A DNA stretch of 64,000 nucleotides from Thalassolituus sp. (lineage in GTDB: Bacteria; Pseudomonadota; Gammaproteobacteria; Pseudomonadales; Oceanobacteraceae): assembly GCA_006212115.1 (NCBI GenBank), contig PDUK01000004.1, positions 1-64,000 of the forward strand, given 5' to 3'. Below the pieces are notes generated by a model. The model did not search any database, was not told the origin of the DNA, and saw nothing but the letters and a program-made list of their open reading frames with translations. Of the stretch, positions 52,310 to 61,518 are shown in pieces. Position 1 is the first letter of the stretch. The number at the start of each line of letters is the position of its first letter. A program made the position numbers and the translations under genes.

Positions 52310-53683
52310 GTGCGATTCAGCCTCCATCTTCTATCCAGGTTAAGCCGGGTCGAACTGACCCGGCTTAGCCGGATACTCGTCATCGGTGTCCCGATTATCG
52401 GCAGCATGCTCTCCCAGAGCATCACCAACCTGATTGACGCAGCCATGGTCGGCCAACTGAACGACGTTGCTCTGGCTGCTGTTGGCATTGGCAGTTACGC
52501 CAACTTTCTCTGTGTATCTGTGATGATGGGGCTATCTGCGGCGGTTCAGGCTATCGTATCCCGTCATTACGGAGCCGGGCGACATCGTAGAACGACCGAA
52601 CCGCTGTTCGCCGGACTGTTACTCACGCTTCTTATCGGCATCCCCTTCACCATCCTGTTTCTGTACTTTGCCGAAGAGTACATCAGTCTGTACACAGACG
52701 ATGCCGCCGTTATTGCCGTCGCATCTGAATACTTTTCCTGGCGCACGGCAGCACTGACATTTGTAGGTATGACCTTTGTATTCCGGGGCTTCTGGAGCGG
52801 CATAGGCGAAAGCGGCGTGTATCTGCGCATTGCCCTCATCATGCACCTGAGCAATATTGTGTTCAGTTATTTCCTGATATTCGGCCTGACTTTGTTTGGT
52901 ACTACCTATTGGGAAGGCTTTGGCGCAGTGGGTTCTGGCATGGGTTCTGGCGCATCACTCTGCCTTGCCGCCCTCCTGTTCTTCTGGAGAACATTCGCAA
53001 TAGACCAGCGCTTCCACACTCAGTACCACCTGACACAGCGCACCATTGCTCAAGTAGTGCGGCTCGCCGTACCAAACTCCATGAATCAGACATTGTTCGC
53101 TCTCGGTCTGTCTGTTCTTTTCTGGATCATTGGCATGGTGGGCACACAAGAGCAAGCCATCGGCCATATCCTCACTCAGCTATCGCTACTGCTGATTATG
53201 CCTTCTGTCGGATTGGGTATTGCAGGGGCAAGTCTGGTCGGACATGCATTGGGCGCTGAAGAGGAAGACAATGCGCATCGCTGGGGCTGGGACGTCGTTC
53301 GCGTGGCCGTAATTATCATGACGTTACTGGGCCTTCCACTCTGGCTAGCACCGGGCTGGGTTCTCGGTCTGTTTACGCATCAGGCAGATCTGATCGAACT
53401 GGGCACCTGGCCTCTTCGTATCCTTGGGTTTGCCATAGCGTTTGAGGTCGCTTCGATTATTTTCACGCAAACCCTGCTCGGAGCGGGAGCCAGTCGTCAG
53501 GTTATGAAAATAAACCTGATCATGCAGTGGCTGGTTTTTCTGCCGGCGGCATTTTTTGTCGGACCATTTCTCGGCTTTGGTCTTACTGGAATCTGGATTC
53601 TTCAGGCGCTGCAGCGCATGTCTCTGTCACTGATATATGGCTCAATCTGGTACCGCCAGAAATGGGTTGATATTAAAGTATAA
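52310..53683 (+). CDS. MATE-family efflux transporter
   Basis: Na+- or H+-driven multidrug exporter of the NorM/DinF type, with about 12 membrane segments in 457 residues. The N-terminal pattern RILVIGVPIIGSMLSQSITNLIDAAMVGQL and the matching mid-protein VVRLAVPNSMNQTLFALGL mark the two halves. The GTG start at 52310 has GGGACGGAA upstream. A perfect 11-base hairpin lies in codons 11-20 of the reading frame. It begins 16 bases after metH. Confidence 0.92.
   Translation: MRFSLHLLSRLSRVELTRLSRILVIGVPIIGSMLSQSITNLIDAAMVGQLNDVALAAVGIGSYANFLCVSVMMGLSAAVQAIVSRHYGAGRHRRTTEPLFAGLLLTLLIGIPFTILFLYFAEEYISLYTDDAAVIAVASEYFSWRTAALTFVGMTFVFRGFWSGIGESGVYLRIALIMHLSNIVFSYFLIFGLTLFGTTYWEGFGAVGSGMGSGASLCLAALLFFWRTFAIDQRFHTQYHLTQRTIAQVVRLAVPNSMNQTLFALGLSVLFWIIGMVGTQEQAIGHILTQLSLLLIMPSVGLGIAGASLVGHALGAEEEDNAHRWGWDVVRVAVIIMTLLGLPLWLAPGWVLGLFTHQADLIELGTWPLRILGFAIAFEVASIIFTQTLLGAGASRQVMKINLIMQWLVFLPAAFFVGPFLGFGLTGIWILQALQRMSLSLIYGSIWYRQKWVDIKV
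52341..52367 (+). other. Perfect hairpin at the 5' end of the MATE gene
   Basis: TAAGCCGGGTC and GACCCGGCTTA pair around GAACT, 47 bases after the metH stop and inside the first codons of the MATE gene. No T-run follows. It may be a metH 3' structure or a translational control element of the pump gene. Confidence 0.6.
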
Positions 53684-53828
53684 ACACGCGCTTGCCTCCG
53701 GCTACAGGACGGTTTAGCGTATACAGAAATCGGCACACGCACACTAAGGTCACGTCGACATGGCTCGCGATATCCCCGGCACCCCCACGGGCACACCACC
53801 CGGCACATTGCCGTCCGTATACGGAAGC

Positions 53829-54563
53829 ATGTCTCAAGTAATCGCCCATCGAGGGGCAAGTGGCAGCGCACCGGAAAACACCGCCGCGGCTATGACCGAA
53901 GCGGTCAAGCAAGGAGCCGACTGGGCCGAGGTGGATGTCACCATCAGCGCCGACGGCCACGCTGTTATTTTCCACGACAACAATCTCAATCGCTGCTCAA
54001 ATGGCAACGGCCTTGTCATACAGAAAACACTGAAAGAACTCGAAGAACTGGATGCCGGTAGTTGGTTCTCTCCATTCTGCGCTGGTGAAAAGATTCTCTC
54101 GCTGGAAGCATTATTGCGACTTGCAGATCAACTCGACCTGAACCTCAACCTCGAGATTAAACCCACCATTGGCCGGGAAGCGGAAACCGTGTGGGCGATA
54201 CAGCAAACGTTGGCGCGGGCGTCATTCGGGCCATCGATTCTTTTGTCGAGCTTCAACTACTTTGCCTTGAAAGAGGCTCAGAGCCTCCTTCCCCACTACA
54301 CTCGTGCCCTGAACGTCGAAGCCATTCCTTCTGACTGGCAGGACCGCCTCGACTCAGTCGGCGCGGAGGGGCTTCACTTCGCGTCGGACTTTATCGACTA
54401 CAACATGATTGAGGAAGTCGTTAATGCTGGCACGCCGCTGGCCTGCTATACAGTGAATGACTTCGAAACAGCTCAGAAGCTTCTGCGCGCAGGTGTATCC
54501 GCCGTCTTCACTGATTATCCGGACAGGCTGTTACTCGACGCTCGACCGGTCTCACAGCACTGA
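53829..54563 (+). CDS. ugpQ: Glycerophosphodiester phosphodiesterase
   Basis: Releases glycerol 3-phosphate from deacylated phospholipids. GDPD barrel with IAHRGASGSAPENT at the start (catalytic H and R), the metal/catalytic region EVDVTISADGHAVIFHD, and NLEIKPT. I start at the ATG at 53829 (244 residues), because GDPD proteins of this group begin just before the AHRG motif. An in-frame ATG at 53760 would add 23 Pro/Gly/Thr-rich residues. Confidence 0.92.
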   Translation: MSQVIAHRGASGSAPENTAAAMTEAVKQGADWAEVDVTISADGHAVIFHDNNLNRCSNGNGLVIQKTLKELEELDAGSWFSPFCAGEKILSLEALLRLADQLDLNLNLEIKPTIGREAETVWAIQQTLARASFGPSILLSSFNYFALKEAQSLLPHYTRALNVEAIPSDWQDRLDSVGAEGLHFASDFIDYNMIEEVVNAGTPLACYTVNDFETAQKLLRAGVSAVFTDYPDRLLLDARPVSQH

Positions 54564-54631
54564 TATTCCTTATTGGCATTATCAAACGAATCTTTCGATA
54601 AATCCGATAAGCAATATCCGCATTTCCTGAT

Positions 54632-54659
54632 TTTCAGATAAGCCCAAAAACGATAGAAT
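54632..54659 (+). promoter_or_regulatory. Possible promoter of cysI
   Basis: TTTCAG (54632-54637) and TAGAAT (54654-54659) are 16 bases apart, 38 bases before the cysI start. The weak -35 box would suit an activator such as CysB (inference). Confidence 0.35.
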
Positions 54660-54697
54660 CCGCGCTCAAAATACAATGAAATAGCAGCCGGATAACT

Positions 54698-56371
54698 ATG
54701 TACGTATATGATGAATACGACCAGCAGTTGCTGAACGAACGTGTTGCCCAATTTAAAGGGCAGACGGAGCGTTACTTTGCTGGGAAAATCGCAGAAGATG
54801 AGTTCCTGCCACTGCGTCTGCAGAATGGTATCTATGTGCAGCGTTACGCGCCTATGTTGCGTATTGCGGTGCCATACGGCGCTCTCAACTCCGCTCAGTT
54901 CCGTAAGCTCGGACACATTGCCCGCACCTACGACAAAGGGTACGCGCACATTTCCACACGTCAGAACGTACAGTTCAACTGGCCAGCACTGGAAGACTGC
55001 CCGCAGATCCTTGCTGAACTTGCTGAAGTACAGATGCACGCGGTCCAGACCAGTGGCAACTGTATTCGTAACACCACCACCGACGAATACGCAGGTGTGA
55101 TTGCTGAAGAGATCGTTGATCCGCGTCCATATTGCGAAGTGATCCGTCAGTGGTCGACCTTCCACCCGGAATTCGCCTTCCTGCCACGTAAGTTTAAGAT
55201 TGCAGTGAACGCCGTACCTACTGAAGATCGTGCTGCGATTGCTATGCATGACGTCGGTCTGAACATCGTCAAGAACGACGCCGGTGAAATTGGCTTCCGC
55301 GTACTTGTTGGCGGCGGTCTGGGTCGAACGCCTATTCTGGGTGACTACATCAATGAGTTCCTGCCAGAAGAAGATCTGCTGACCTACCTGGATGCCATTA
55401 TCCGGGTCTACAACCAGTTTGGTAACCGTAAGCAGAAGTACAAAGCGCGCATCAAGATTCTGGTGAAAGCGCTGGGTATGGATCGCATGCGTGAACTGGT
55501 GAACGAAGAATTTGAGCGCATCAAAGACGGCGAAGGCAAACTGACCCAAGCTGAAATCGAACGCGTTAAGAAACACTTCACCGATCCAGACTACAAAGCA
55601 CTGAGCGACGAGCCGGCCGAACTGGTCTCTGCGCGCGAAGAAAACAAAGCCTTCGCCCGCTGGTTAGATCGCAATGTCCGCAAACATAAGAAGCCGGGCT
55701 ACGCAGTTGTTACTCTGACACTGAAGAAAATTGGTACACCGCCAGGTGATATCACAGCTGAACAGTTTGATCAGGTCGCAGACCTTGCTGACGAATACAG
55801 CTTCGGCGAACTGCGCTCAACGCACCACCAGAACCTCGTTCTGGCTGATGTTGAGCAGACTCAACTGTTCGCACTCTGGCAGAAACTGAAAGCCCTTGGC
55901 TTTGCGACACCGACCCTTGGCCTGCTTACCGATATGATTTGCTGCCCGGGTGGTGACTTCTGTGCGCTGGCAAACGCCAAGTCCATTCCAATTTCTCAGG
56001 ACATCCAGAAGCGTTTCGATGACCTTGATTACCTGAACGATCTGGGCGAAATCGACCTGAACATTTCCGGATGTATGAATGCCTGTGGTCACCACCATGT
56101 TGGCAACATCGGTATTCTGGGTGTTGATAAAGGCGGTGAAGAGTTCTATCAGGTGACACTTGGTGGTAACTCTGGCGGCAACAAAGCCGATGATGCATCA
56201 CTCGGTAAGATCGTTGGACCTTCATTTGCGCGCGAAGAAGTTGCCGACGTGGTTGCTAAGATCCTCGACTACTACGTTGCGCAACGTACCGAAGGCGAGA
56301 GCTTCCTCGAAGTATATCGCCGCTTAGGACATGGGCCATTTAAGGAGGTCGCATATGCCGACGCTAATTAA
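54698..56371 (+). CDS. cysI: Sulfite reductase hemoprotein (CysI/NirB-like)
   Basis: Reduces sulfite to sulfide with siroheme and a [4Fe-4S] cluster; siroheme is made by CysG (10.1 kb). The two cluster motifs are visible: CCPGGDFCALAN (about 415) and ISGCMNACGHHH (about 457). The protein begins MYVYDEYDQQLLNERVAQF, as in the Pseudomonas type (557 residues). No flavoprotein subunit cysJ is adjacent, so the electron donor may differ from E. coli. Overlaps the DUF934 gene by 17 bases. Confidence 0.95.
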   Translation: MYVYDEYDQQLLNERVAQFKGQTERYFAGKIAEDEFLPLRLQNGIYVQRYAPMLRIAVPYGALNSAQFRKLGHIARTYDKGYAHISTRQNVQFNWPALEDCPQILAELAEVQMHAVQTSGNCIRNTTTDEYAGVIAEEIVDPRPYCEVIRQWSTFHPEFAFLPRKFKIAVNAVPTEDRAAIAMHDVGLNIVKNDAGEIGFRVLVGGGLGRTPILGDYINEFLPEEDLLTYLDAIIRVYNQFGNRKQKYKARIKILVKALGMDRMRELVNEEFERIKDGEGKLTQAEIERVKKHFTDPDYKALSDEPAELVSAREENKAFARWLDRNVRKHKKPGYAVVTLTLKKIGTPPGDITAEQFDQVADLADEYSFGELRSTHHQNLVLADVEQTQLFALWQKLKALGFATPTLGLLTDMICCPGGDFCALANAKSIPISQDIQKRFDDLDYLNDLGEIDLNISGCMNACGHHHVGNIGILGVDKGGEEFYQVTLGGNSGGNKADDASLGKIVGPSFAREEVADVVAKILDYYVAQRTEGESFLEVYRRLGHGPFKEVAYADAN

Positions 56372-56801
56372 CACTCAGGGCGTGGTCGAAGATACCGCGC
56401 TCACGCCTGTCACTCTTAAAGAATGGCAAGCAAACCCAAGCGAATATGCTGGGAAAGAGCTTGAACTCAGCGTAAACAGCGACGAAACCGTCGACCTGTT
56501 CGGTGCTGACGCAGATCAATTCAAGCGTATTTGCATCGATTTTCCTAAGTTCGCTGACGGCCGCGGATATAGCGCAGCCAGATTGCTACGTGAAAAGTAC
56601 GGCTACAAAGGTGAGCTGCGCTCAACGGGCGACGTATTGATCGACCAACTCTTTTTTATGAAGCGTTGCGGTTTCGATACGTTCGCATTGCGCGAAGATC
56701 AGGTACTTGAGGATGCGATTGCGGCATTCTCAACGTTCACCAATCCTTATCAAAACGACGTTCAGGATCAGCGACCGCTGTTCCGTCGCCGCCAGGGTTA
56801 A
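56355..56801 (+). CDS. DUF934 protein, sulfite-reductase associated
   Basis: The 148-residue protein of the COG3749 type is regularly found next to cysI in pseudomonads and relatives. Family patterns: IDFPKFADGRGYSAARLLREKYGYKGELR and DVLIDQLFFMKRCGFDTFALRED. Function is not established; a role in assimilatory sulfite reduction is inferred from context. TAAGGAGG lies 7 bases before the ATG at 56355, fixing the start inside the cysI end. Confidence 0.93.
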   Translation: MPTLINTQGVVEDTALTPVTLKEWQANPSEYAGKELELSVNSDETVDLFGADADQFKRICIDFPKFADGRGYSAARLLREKYGYKGELRSTGDVLIDQLFFMKRCGFDTFALREDQVLEDAIAAFSTFTNPYQNDVQDQRPLFRRRQG

Positions 56802-56868
56802 GTAACCCTCTTTTCCTGTGGCGCTCCCGCCCACTGTGTCTTAACCTTAGGGCTCAGTTGGGGGAGTT

Positions 56869-58029
56869 ATGCCACAGGACATCGTTTTTTCGTTTTTTCT
56901 TATTTTCGCTGGTGCTTTGGTTCTAGCGACAGTCGCACTCTACACACGACAACCGGTCCTGGTGGCCTATATCGCACTCGGTGGCATTGCCGGCCCGTAT
57001 GGTATGGGGTGGATTGAACACCCCGACGAACTGATCGACATGGCACACATCGGGATTATATTCCTGCTGTTCCTGCTCGGACTCGACATGCAGCCCTCCG
57101 CGCTCTTTTCGGTGTTAAGAAAAGCCATGCTGGTCGCGCTAATCAGTTCATTACTCTTCTTCGGAATCGGCGCAGGCATTACCTTCCTCCTTGGATTCAG
57201 CACAATGGATGCGGTTATTGTCGGACTCGCGTGCATGTTCTCCAGCACCATCATTGGATTGAAGCTTCTCCCCACCACGGTTCTGCACCATAAGCACAGC
57301 GGTGACCTGATGGTCGGCCTACTCCTGATCCAGGACATGATAGCCATTCTCACTCTGATATTACTGGGTGTAATGGAAGGTGAATCCGACACGCCTGTAT
57401 GGCAGCCTTTTATCGCCCTACCGCTACTCGCAGTCGGCTGCTATCTGATTGTGAAGTTCGTATTATTGCCCCTGATTAAACGCTTCGACCGATATCAGGA
57501 ATACCTCTTTATCATGGCAATTGGATGGTGCCTTGCCGTCGCAGAGGGGGCTGCCATGATGGGTCTGTCCGCAGAAATCGGGGCGTTTATTGCCGGCGTC
57601 ACTCTGGCAACCAGCCCGATTGCCCAGTTTATGGCGATCAGCCTCAAGCCATTGCGAGACTTTTTCCTTGTTATGTTCTTCTTTACTCTGGGCGCAGGGG
57701 TGAATCTTGACCTGTTAGGCGATGTTATTTGGGGCGCAGCGTTACTGGCAGGCGCGGTCCTGATACTTAAACCGGTCATTTTCAGGATGCTACTGGGCAA
57801 AATGAGCGAGTCTTCGACGCTCGCATGGGATGTGGGCTTTCGATTGGGGCAGATCAGCGAATTTTCGTTACTGGTCGCCTTTGTCGCGCTGGAGAGTGCA
57901 CTGCTGAGCGAAAGAGGATCTCTGCTTATTCAGGCAACGGCGATTATTACTTTTATCATTTCGAGCTACATCGTAGTTTTCAATTACCCGAACCCGATTG
58001 CGGTGAAGGATAAGCTGCGGCGAGATTGA
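56869..58029 (+). CDS. CPA2-family cation:proton antiporter
   Basis: Membrane antiporter with about 12 hydrophobic segments in 386 residues, of the KefB/KefC/NhaP2-like group. LVAYIALGGIAGPYG near the start, FLLFLLGLDMQPS, and LLIQDMIAILTLILLG with the conserved aspartate of the transport core. The cytoplasmic TrkA-N (KTN) domain found in KefB/C is absent. GGGGGAG lies 4 bases before the ATG. Confidence 0.92.
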   Translation: MPQDIVFSFFLIFAGALVLATVALYTRQPVLVAYIALGGIAGPYGMGWIEHPDELIDMAHIGIIFLLFLLGLDMQPSALFSVLRKAMLVALISSLLFFGIGAGITFLLGFSTMDAVIVGLACMFSSTIIGLKLLPTTVLHHKHSGDLMVGLLLIQDMIAILTLILLGVMEGESDTPVWQPFIALPLLAVGCYLIVKFVLLPLIKRFDRYQEYLFIMAIGWCLAVAEGAAMMGLSAEIGAFIAGVTLATSPIAQFMAISLKPLRDFFLVMFFFTLGAGVNLDLLGDVIWGAALLAGAVLILKPVIFRMLLGKMSESSTLAWDVGFRLGQISEFSLLVAFVALESALLSERGSLLIQATAIITFIISSYIVVFNYPNPIAVKDKLRRD

Positions 58030-58038
58030 TCTCGCCGC
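58017..58038 (+). other. Hairpin across the antiporter stop codon
   Basis: GCGGCGAGAT and ATCTCGCCGC form a perfect 10-base inverted repeat around TG, and include the TGA stop. No clear T-run follows, so termination is uncertain. Confidence 0.45.
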
Positions 58039-58081
58039 TATATGCACAGAGCCATTAGGCTCAGTGAAAGGTCGAGTGACG

Positions 58082-59074
58082 TCAGGCCTTATTTGGATTC
58101 ACTCGATATCGCCCTACTCCCTTACCAGCCAAAATTGCGGCAAGCACATCAGGAAGCTGATCCCGGCCTATTTCAGTCGTCATATTTTCCAGTGCCGGCA
58201 GTGACCATTCTCCAGCCACCTTATCCAGTACCGCCTGCTTATCCGCGCGCGGTATTTCCACTGAATCAACGCCCAGTAAACTCACACCACGAAGAATGAA
58301 AGGAAAAACGCTCGCTTCGACTTTCACACCAGCGATCATGCCACAAGTCGTCACGGCTCCCTCTGGCATTAGTTGAGGAATAATTGCCGATACCATATCA
58401 CCACCAACAGTATCAACCGCGGCTTGATAAATTGGTTTGGCCATGGCTTTGCCTTTAAGAGCCAGCACATCATCACGACCAACTACCTTCTTCGCACCCA
58501 GGTCGGTCAGCCATGCATTCTTTTCTTCTTTACCAGACAGGGCAACAACGCTATAGCCCAACTTCGACAGCAAAGCGACCGCCACAGACCCTACGCCGCC
58601 AGTAGCACCTGTGACCAACACCGGGCCTTTCTCCGGCGACACGCCAGCTCGTTCAAGCTTCTGTACGCTCAGGGCCGCAGTAAACCCTGCGGTCCCCCAC
58701 GCCATCGCATCTTCCTCAGACAAGCCTTCAGGTTTCTTCAGCACCCAGGCCGCAGGAACACGAATGCGCTGGCTAAAACCACCTTCTGTGTTCATGCCAA
58801 GGTCATAACCGAACACGACGACCTTATCACCGGCTGAAAACCCGGCATCCTCGCTGCTCACTACCGTACCTACAGCATCAATACCCGGCGTATGAGGATA
58901 CTCTTTGGTGACCCCTTTATTACCATTAGCAGACAGCGCGTCTTTGTAATTTACAGACGAATAGCTTACTTCAATCAGTACGTCACCAGCTGGCAACTCG
59001 CCTTCTTCCCGCTCTTGCCAGGATGCTGTGATATCCCGACCAGATACATCCACCCGATATGCTAAAAACGCCAT
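58082..59074 (-). CDS. acuI: AcuI/YhdH-type quinone oxidoreductase (acrylyl-CoA reductase family)
   Basis: Medium-chain dehydrogenase/reductase of 330 residues. AcuI reduces acryloyl-CoA to propionyl-CoA with NADPH, which matters in marine DMSP use. Signatures: SYSSVNYKDALSANG, the nucleotide motif VTGATGGVGSVAVALLSKLG, and TCGMIAGVKVEASVFPFILRGVSLLGVDS. There are no zinc-binding cysteines. The ATG at 59074 with AAGGTG upstream is preferred to a GTG 3 codons earlier. No dddL/dmdA genes are near, so the substrate remains a family inference. Confidence 0.9.
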   Translation of the reverse strand: MAFLAYRVDVSGRDITASWQEREEGELPAGDVLIEVSYSSVNYKDALSANGNKGVTKEYPHTPGIDAVGTVVSSEDAGFSAGDKVVVFGYDLGMNTEGGFSQRIRVPAAWVLKKPEGLSEEDAMAWGTAGFTAALSVQKLERAGVSPEKGPVLVTGATGGVGSVAVALLSKLGYSVVALSGKEEKNAWLTDLGAKKVVGRDDVLALKGKAMAKPIYQAAVDTVGGDMVSAIIPQLMPEGAVTTCGMIAGVKVEASVFPFILRGVSLLGVDSVEIPRADKQAVLDKVAGEWSLPALENMTTEIGRDQLPDVLAAILAGKGVGRYRVNPNKA

Positions 59075-59126
59075 ATTGATCACCTTCTAACTAATAAACC
59101 ACACGACACAAAGAACCGAATCGTTG

Positions 59127-60191
59127 TCAGCCCTTGGACTGCATCTGATTTTGCACCGCCGTCAAAACGCGCGTCAGCGCTCCTTCAAATGCAGATTGAG
59201 CAGCAAACCCCATACGCTCCTGCAATGAGCGACGGTATTCGTAGCTGACACTGTAAACATCAGCACGCTCACAGGCATTAACGAGATAATCGTCACTGGT
59301 GCCGACCTCGTCTATGAGCTTTTGGTCGAGTGCCTGCTGCCCGTACCAGATATCCCCTGTCGCCACGGCATCAATATCGACACGTGGACGGAATTGCTTA
59401 ACGTGCTCTTTGAACAACACGTGAGTTTCGTTCAGGTCCGCCTGAAATTTCTCTTTTGCCTTGTCGGTGTTCTCACCAAACATGGTAACAGTACGCTTGT
59501 ACTCACCAGCAGTGAACAATTCAAAATCGACGTCGTTCTTTTTGAGAAGTTTATTAAAGTTGGGCAACTGGGCTACCACACCAATTGATCCAACAATGGC
59601 AAAAGGCGCTGCCACAACACGATCAGCAAGGCAGGCCATCATGTAGCCGCCGCTCGCCGCCACTTTATCAATGCAGACGGTCAGTTGAATGCCGCGATCA
59701 CGGATTCGCTTCAGCTGTGAGGCTGCGAGGCCGTATGAGTGAACCATGCCGCCGCCACTTTCCAGGCGGACAACCACTTCATCTTCCTTGCTGGCCATCG
59801 TCAGGATCGCTGTAATCTCACGACGCATCAAATCAACGTCCGATGCTTTGATGTCGCCGTCAAAATCGAGCACGTAGACGCGCTTCTTATCCTGCTTAGA
59901 CTCAGCACCAGCTGAAGCCGCTTTCTTCTCGGCTTTCTGCTTGGCCTTTTCCTCTTTTTTTCGTTCCTTAGCCAACTGTTTGAGCGCGGCCTCGCTATTC
60001 AACTCACTTTCCAGCTGATCTTTATAGTCGTCCAGCTGCTCGTTGAGTTTGAGTATTTTGAGCTCCCCCTCAGAAGATCCTTTTTTCTGGCGGCTACCGA
60101 GGGCGATCACGCCGCCAACCACGATTAATATGGCCACAACCAGCGTCACTGTTTTTAACAAAAAGCTGCCGTAATCTGCGATAAACTCCAC
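59127..60191 (-). CDS. sohB: SohB-type inner membrane S49 peptidase
   Basis: Serine-lysine peptidase of the SppA family, 354 residues (E. coli SohB 349). N-terminal membrane segment (about 8-30), a charged Lys/Glu-rich coiled linker (about 60-105), then the peptidase with RLESGGGMVHSYGL and the nucleophile serine in VAASGGYMMACLADRV. I place the start at the GTG at 60191, with AGGAAAA upstream. The in-frame extension of 81 more codons is unlike the family and is not needed. Confidence 0.93.
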   Translation of the reverse strand: MEFIADYGSFLLKTVTLVVAILIVVGGVIALGSRQKKGSSEGELKILKLNEQLDDYKDQLESELNSEAALKQLAKERKKEEKAKQKAEKKAASAGAESKQDKKRVYVLDFDGDIKASDVDLMRREITAILTMASKEDEVVVRLESGGGMVHSYGLAASQLKRIRDRGIQLTVCIDKVAASGGYMMACLADRVVAAPFAIVGSIGVVAQLPNFNKLLKKNDVDFELFTAGEYKRTVTMFGENTDKAKEKFQADLNETHVLFKEHVKQFRPRVDIDAVATGDIWYGQQALDQKLIDEVGTSDDYLVNACERADVYSVSYEYRRSLQERMGFAAQSAFEGALTRVLTAVQNQMQSKG

Positions 60192-60314
60192 TCGGTTTTC
60201 CTTTAGTACTGTCGTTTTGAGAGTGTCAGGATAACTGAAACCAGCGGTGCCGCAAGGCTTGAGAGCGAACTCGCGACACCATAGAGCGATTTTCAAACAA
60301 TCGTTCGAATATCG

Positions 60315-60343
60315 TTGACACCCCCATGTTGGGCACATAGAGT
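60315..60343 (+). promoter_or_regulatory. Promoter of the SCP2 gene
   Basis: TTGACA (60315-60320), 17-base spacer, TAGAGT (60338-60343). The -35 box is a perfect sigma-70 consensus. It leaves a leader of about 105 bases before the ATG. Confidence 0.6.
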
Positions 60344-60458
60344 GTCGACACACCTTTTTGGTATGAATCAGCTCAGGCTTCTTGGTATACAACGGCCCGA
60401 CACAAACCAGAAAGAATCGCACAGTAAGAAACACAACACGTTACTGAAGGATATTGAT

Positions 60459-60773
60459 ATGTCATCTGCTGCTGAATTCATTAATGAAATGAATGCAAAA
60501 TTCAACCCAGCCGCTGCTGCGGGCCTGGATCTGGTTTTCCAGTTCAACATCGAAGATGCTGACACTTACCACCTGATCGTAAAAGACGGTACTTGTGAAG
60601 TTGTTCAAGGTGAAGCAGCTGATCCAAACGTGACTCTGATCATGAACAGCGAAACTCTGCAGGGCATCGTTTCAGGCGACCTGGACGGCATGATGGCGTT
60701 CATGTCTGGTCAGCTGAAAGTTGAAGGCGACATGATGCTGGCAACTAAGCTGGGCGAACTGTTCCCAGCATAA
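60459..60773 (+). CDS. SCP2 sterol-binding domain protein
   Basis: The 104-residue protein consists only of an SCP2 fold: EFINEMNAKFNP, VFQFNIEDADTYHLIVKDGTCEV, ADPNVTLIMNSETLQGIVSG, then GQLKVEGDMMLATKLGELF. Such domains bind lipids or acyl-CoA in a hydrophobic tunnel; the ligand here is unknown. AAGGA lies upstream of the ATG. It has its own strong promoter and terminator, so it is monocistronic and possibly abundant. Confidence 0.92.
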   Translation: MSSAAEFINEMNAKFNPAAAAGLDLVFQFNIEDADTYHLIVKDGTCEVVQGEAADPNVTLIMNSETLQGIVSGDLDGMMAFMSGQLKVEGDMMLATKLGELFPA

Positions 60774-60800
60774 ATCGCGCATGTAACGCGTGATTAAAAG

Positions 60801-60827
60801 AAAAGCGGCCGATTGGCCGCTTTTTTG
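60801..60827 (+). terminator. Intrinsic terminator of the SCP2 gene
   Basis: AAAAGCGGCC-GATT-GGCCGCTTTTTT: GC-rich stem with a 4-base loop followed by a T-run, 27 bases after the stop. Confidence 0.93.
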
Positions 60828-60876
60828 TTGCTTACTCGTTAGCGAGTTAAGCTGGTTTCTCATCACAAAGTAGCGA

Positions 60877-61518
60877 CTACCACTGACCGGCAATCGCCTC
60901 TTCAGCAACATCATTTACCGGGCGTGCAACCAACCCCTTGTTGGTTCTCACGACACTGAAAACCGCACCATTTTCCATCGGCATGTACACTGCACTGCCA
61001 AAGTCCGCATCCAGCCACAGGTCAAAATTTCGCAACCAGCTCCAGACATCAAACCCCTTGGAGCCACCAAACCCATAGACCGTACGCGGCGCACTTCGCT
61101 CCTGCTCTAAACTGAGATATCGACCGGACAAGCGATCAAACCGGTACAGTGGTTCTTTACCCAGAACCAGAAGCGGTCCTGTCCAAACCAGCATACGCAC
61201 ATCCAGCTGCCACTGATCACCGCGTACAATAAAGCGCTCTTCTTCGCCTTCAGAATCGACCAGCGTCAGGTCGAACTCTTGCGGCCCAACTTCGTAGATA
61301 CTGACGGTAGCCAAGGGCCGCTCCTGAATAGCAGAGCGGTAACTCGAAAGATCCCAAACAACTAACCCCAGCCATACCGACACGGCAAGCAACGCAATGC
61401 CCGTCGTACCCCGCAACCACTGGCGAAACCAGGATTGCCGAAACCACAGACCTAAGGTCGCAATCAGAGCGATAAATATAATGAGCCCAACGGCAACGGT
61501 CAGGCTAGTTTGCAACAT
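60877..61518 (-). CDS. Conserved inner membrane protein of unknown function
   Basis: The 213-residue protein has two N-terminal membrane segments (about 5-25 and 38-57), then a periplasmic-type beta-rich domain (VSIYEVGPQEFDLTLVD, RFIVRGDQWQLDVRML) with an aromatic middle (FDVWSWLRNFDLWLDADFG). Relatives are sometimes labelled multidrug transporter without support; two membrane helices cannot form such a pump. The start overlaps the upstream gene end by 14 bases. Confidence 0.85.
   Translation of the reverse strand: MLQTSLTVAVGLIIFIALIATLGLWFRQSWFRQWLRGTTGIALLAVSVWLGLVVWDLSSYRSAIQERPLATVSIYEVGPQEFDLTLVDSEGEEERFIVRGDQWQLDVRMLVWTGPLLVLGKEPLYRFDRLSGRYLSLEQERSAPRTVYGFGGSKGFDVWSWLRNFDLWLDADFGSAVYMPMENGAVFSVVRTNKGLVARPVNDVAEEAIAGQW

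Noticed and set aside
54515-55576. Minus-strand frame of 353 codons opposite cysI and the GDPD gene end
   Set aside because: Composition is that of the complement of cysI, and the cysI reading frame matches the family along its length.
59127-60434. 435-codon reading of sohB
   Set aside because: The first 81 codons resemble nothing in the family. The GTG at 60191 with a good ribosome-binding site gives normal length.
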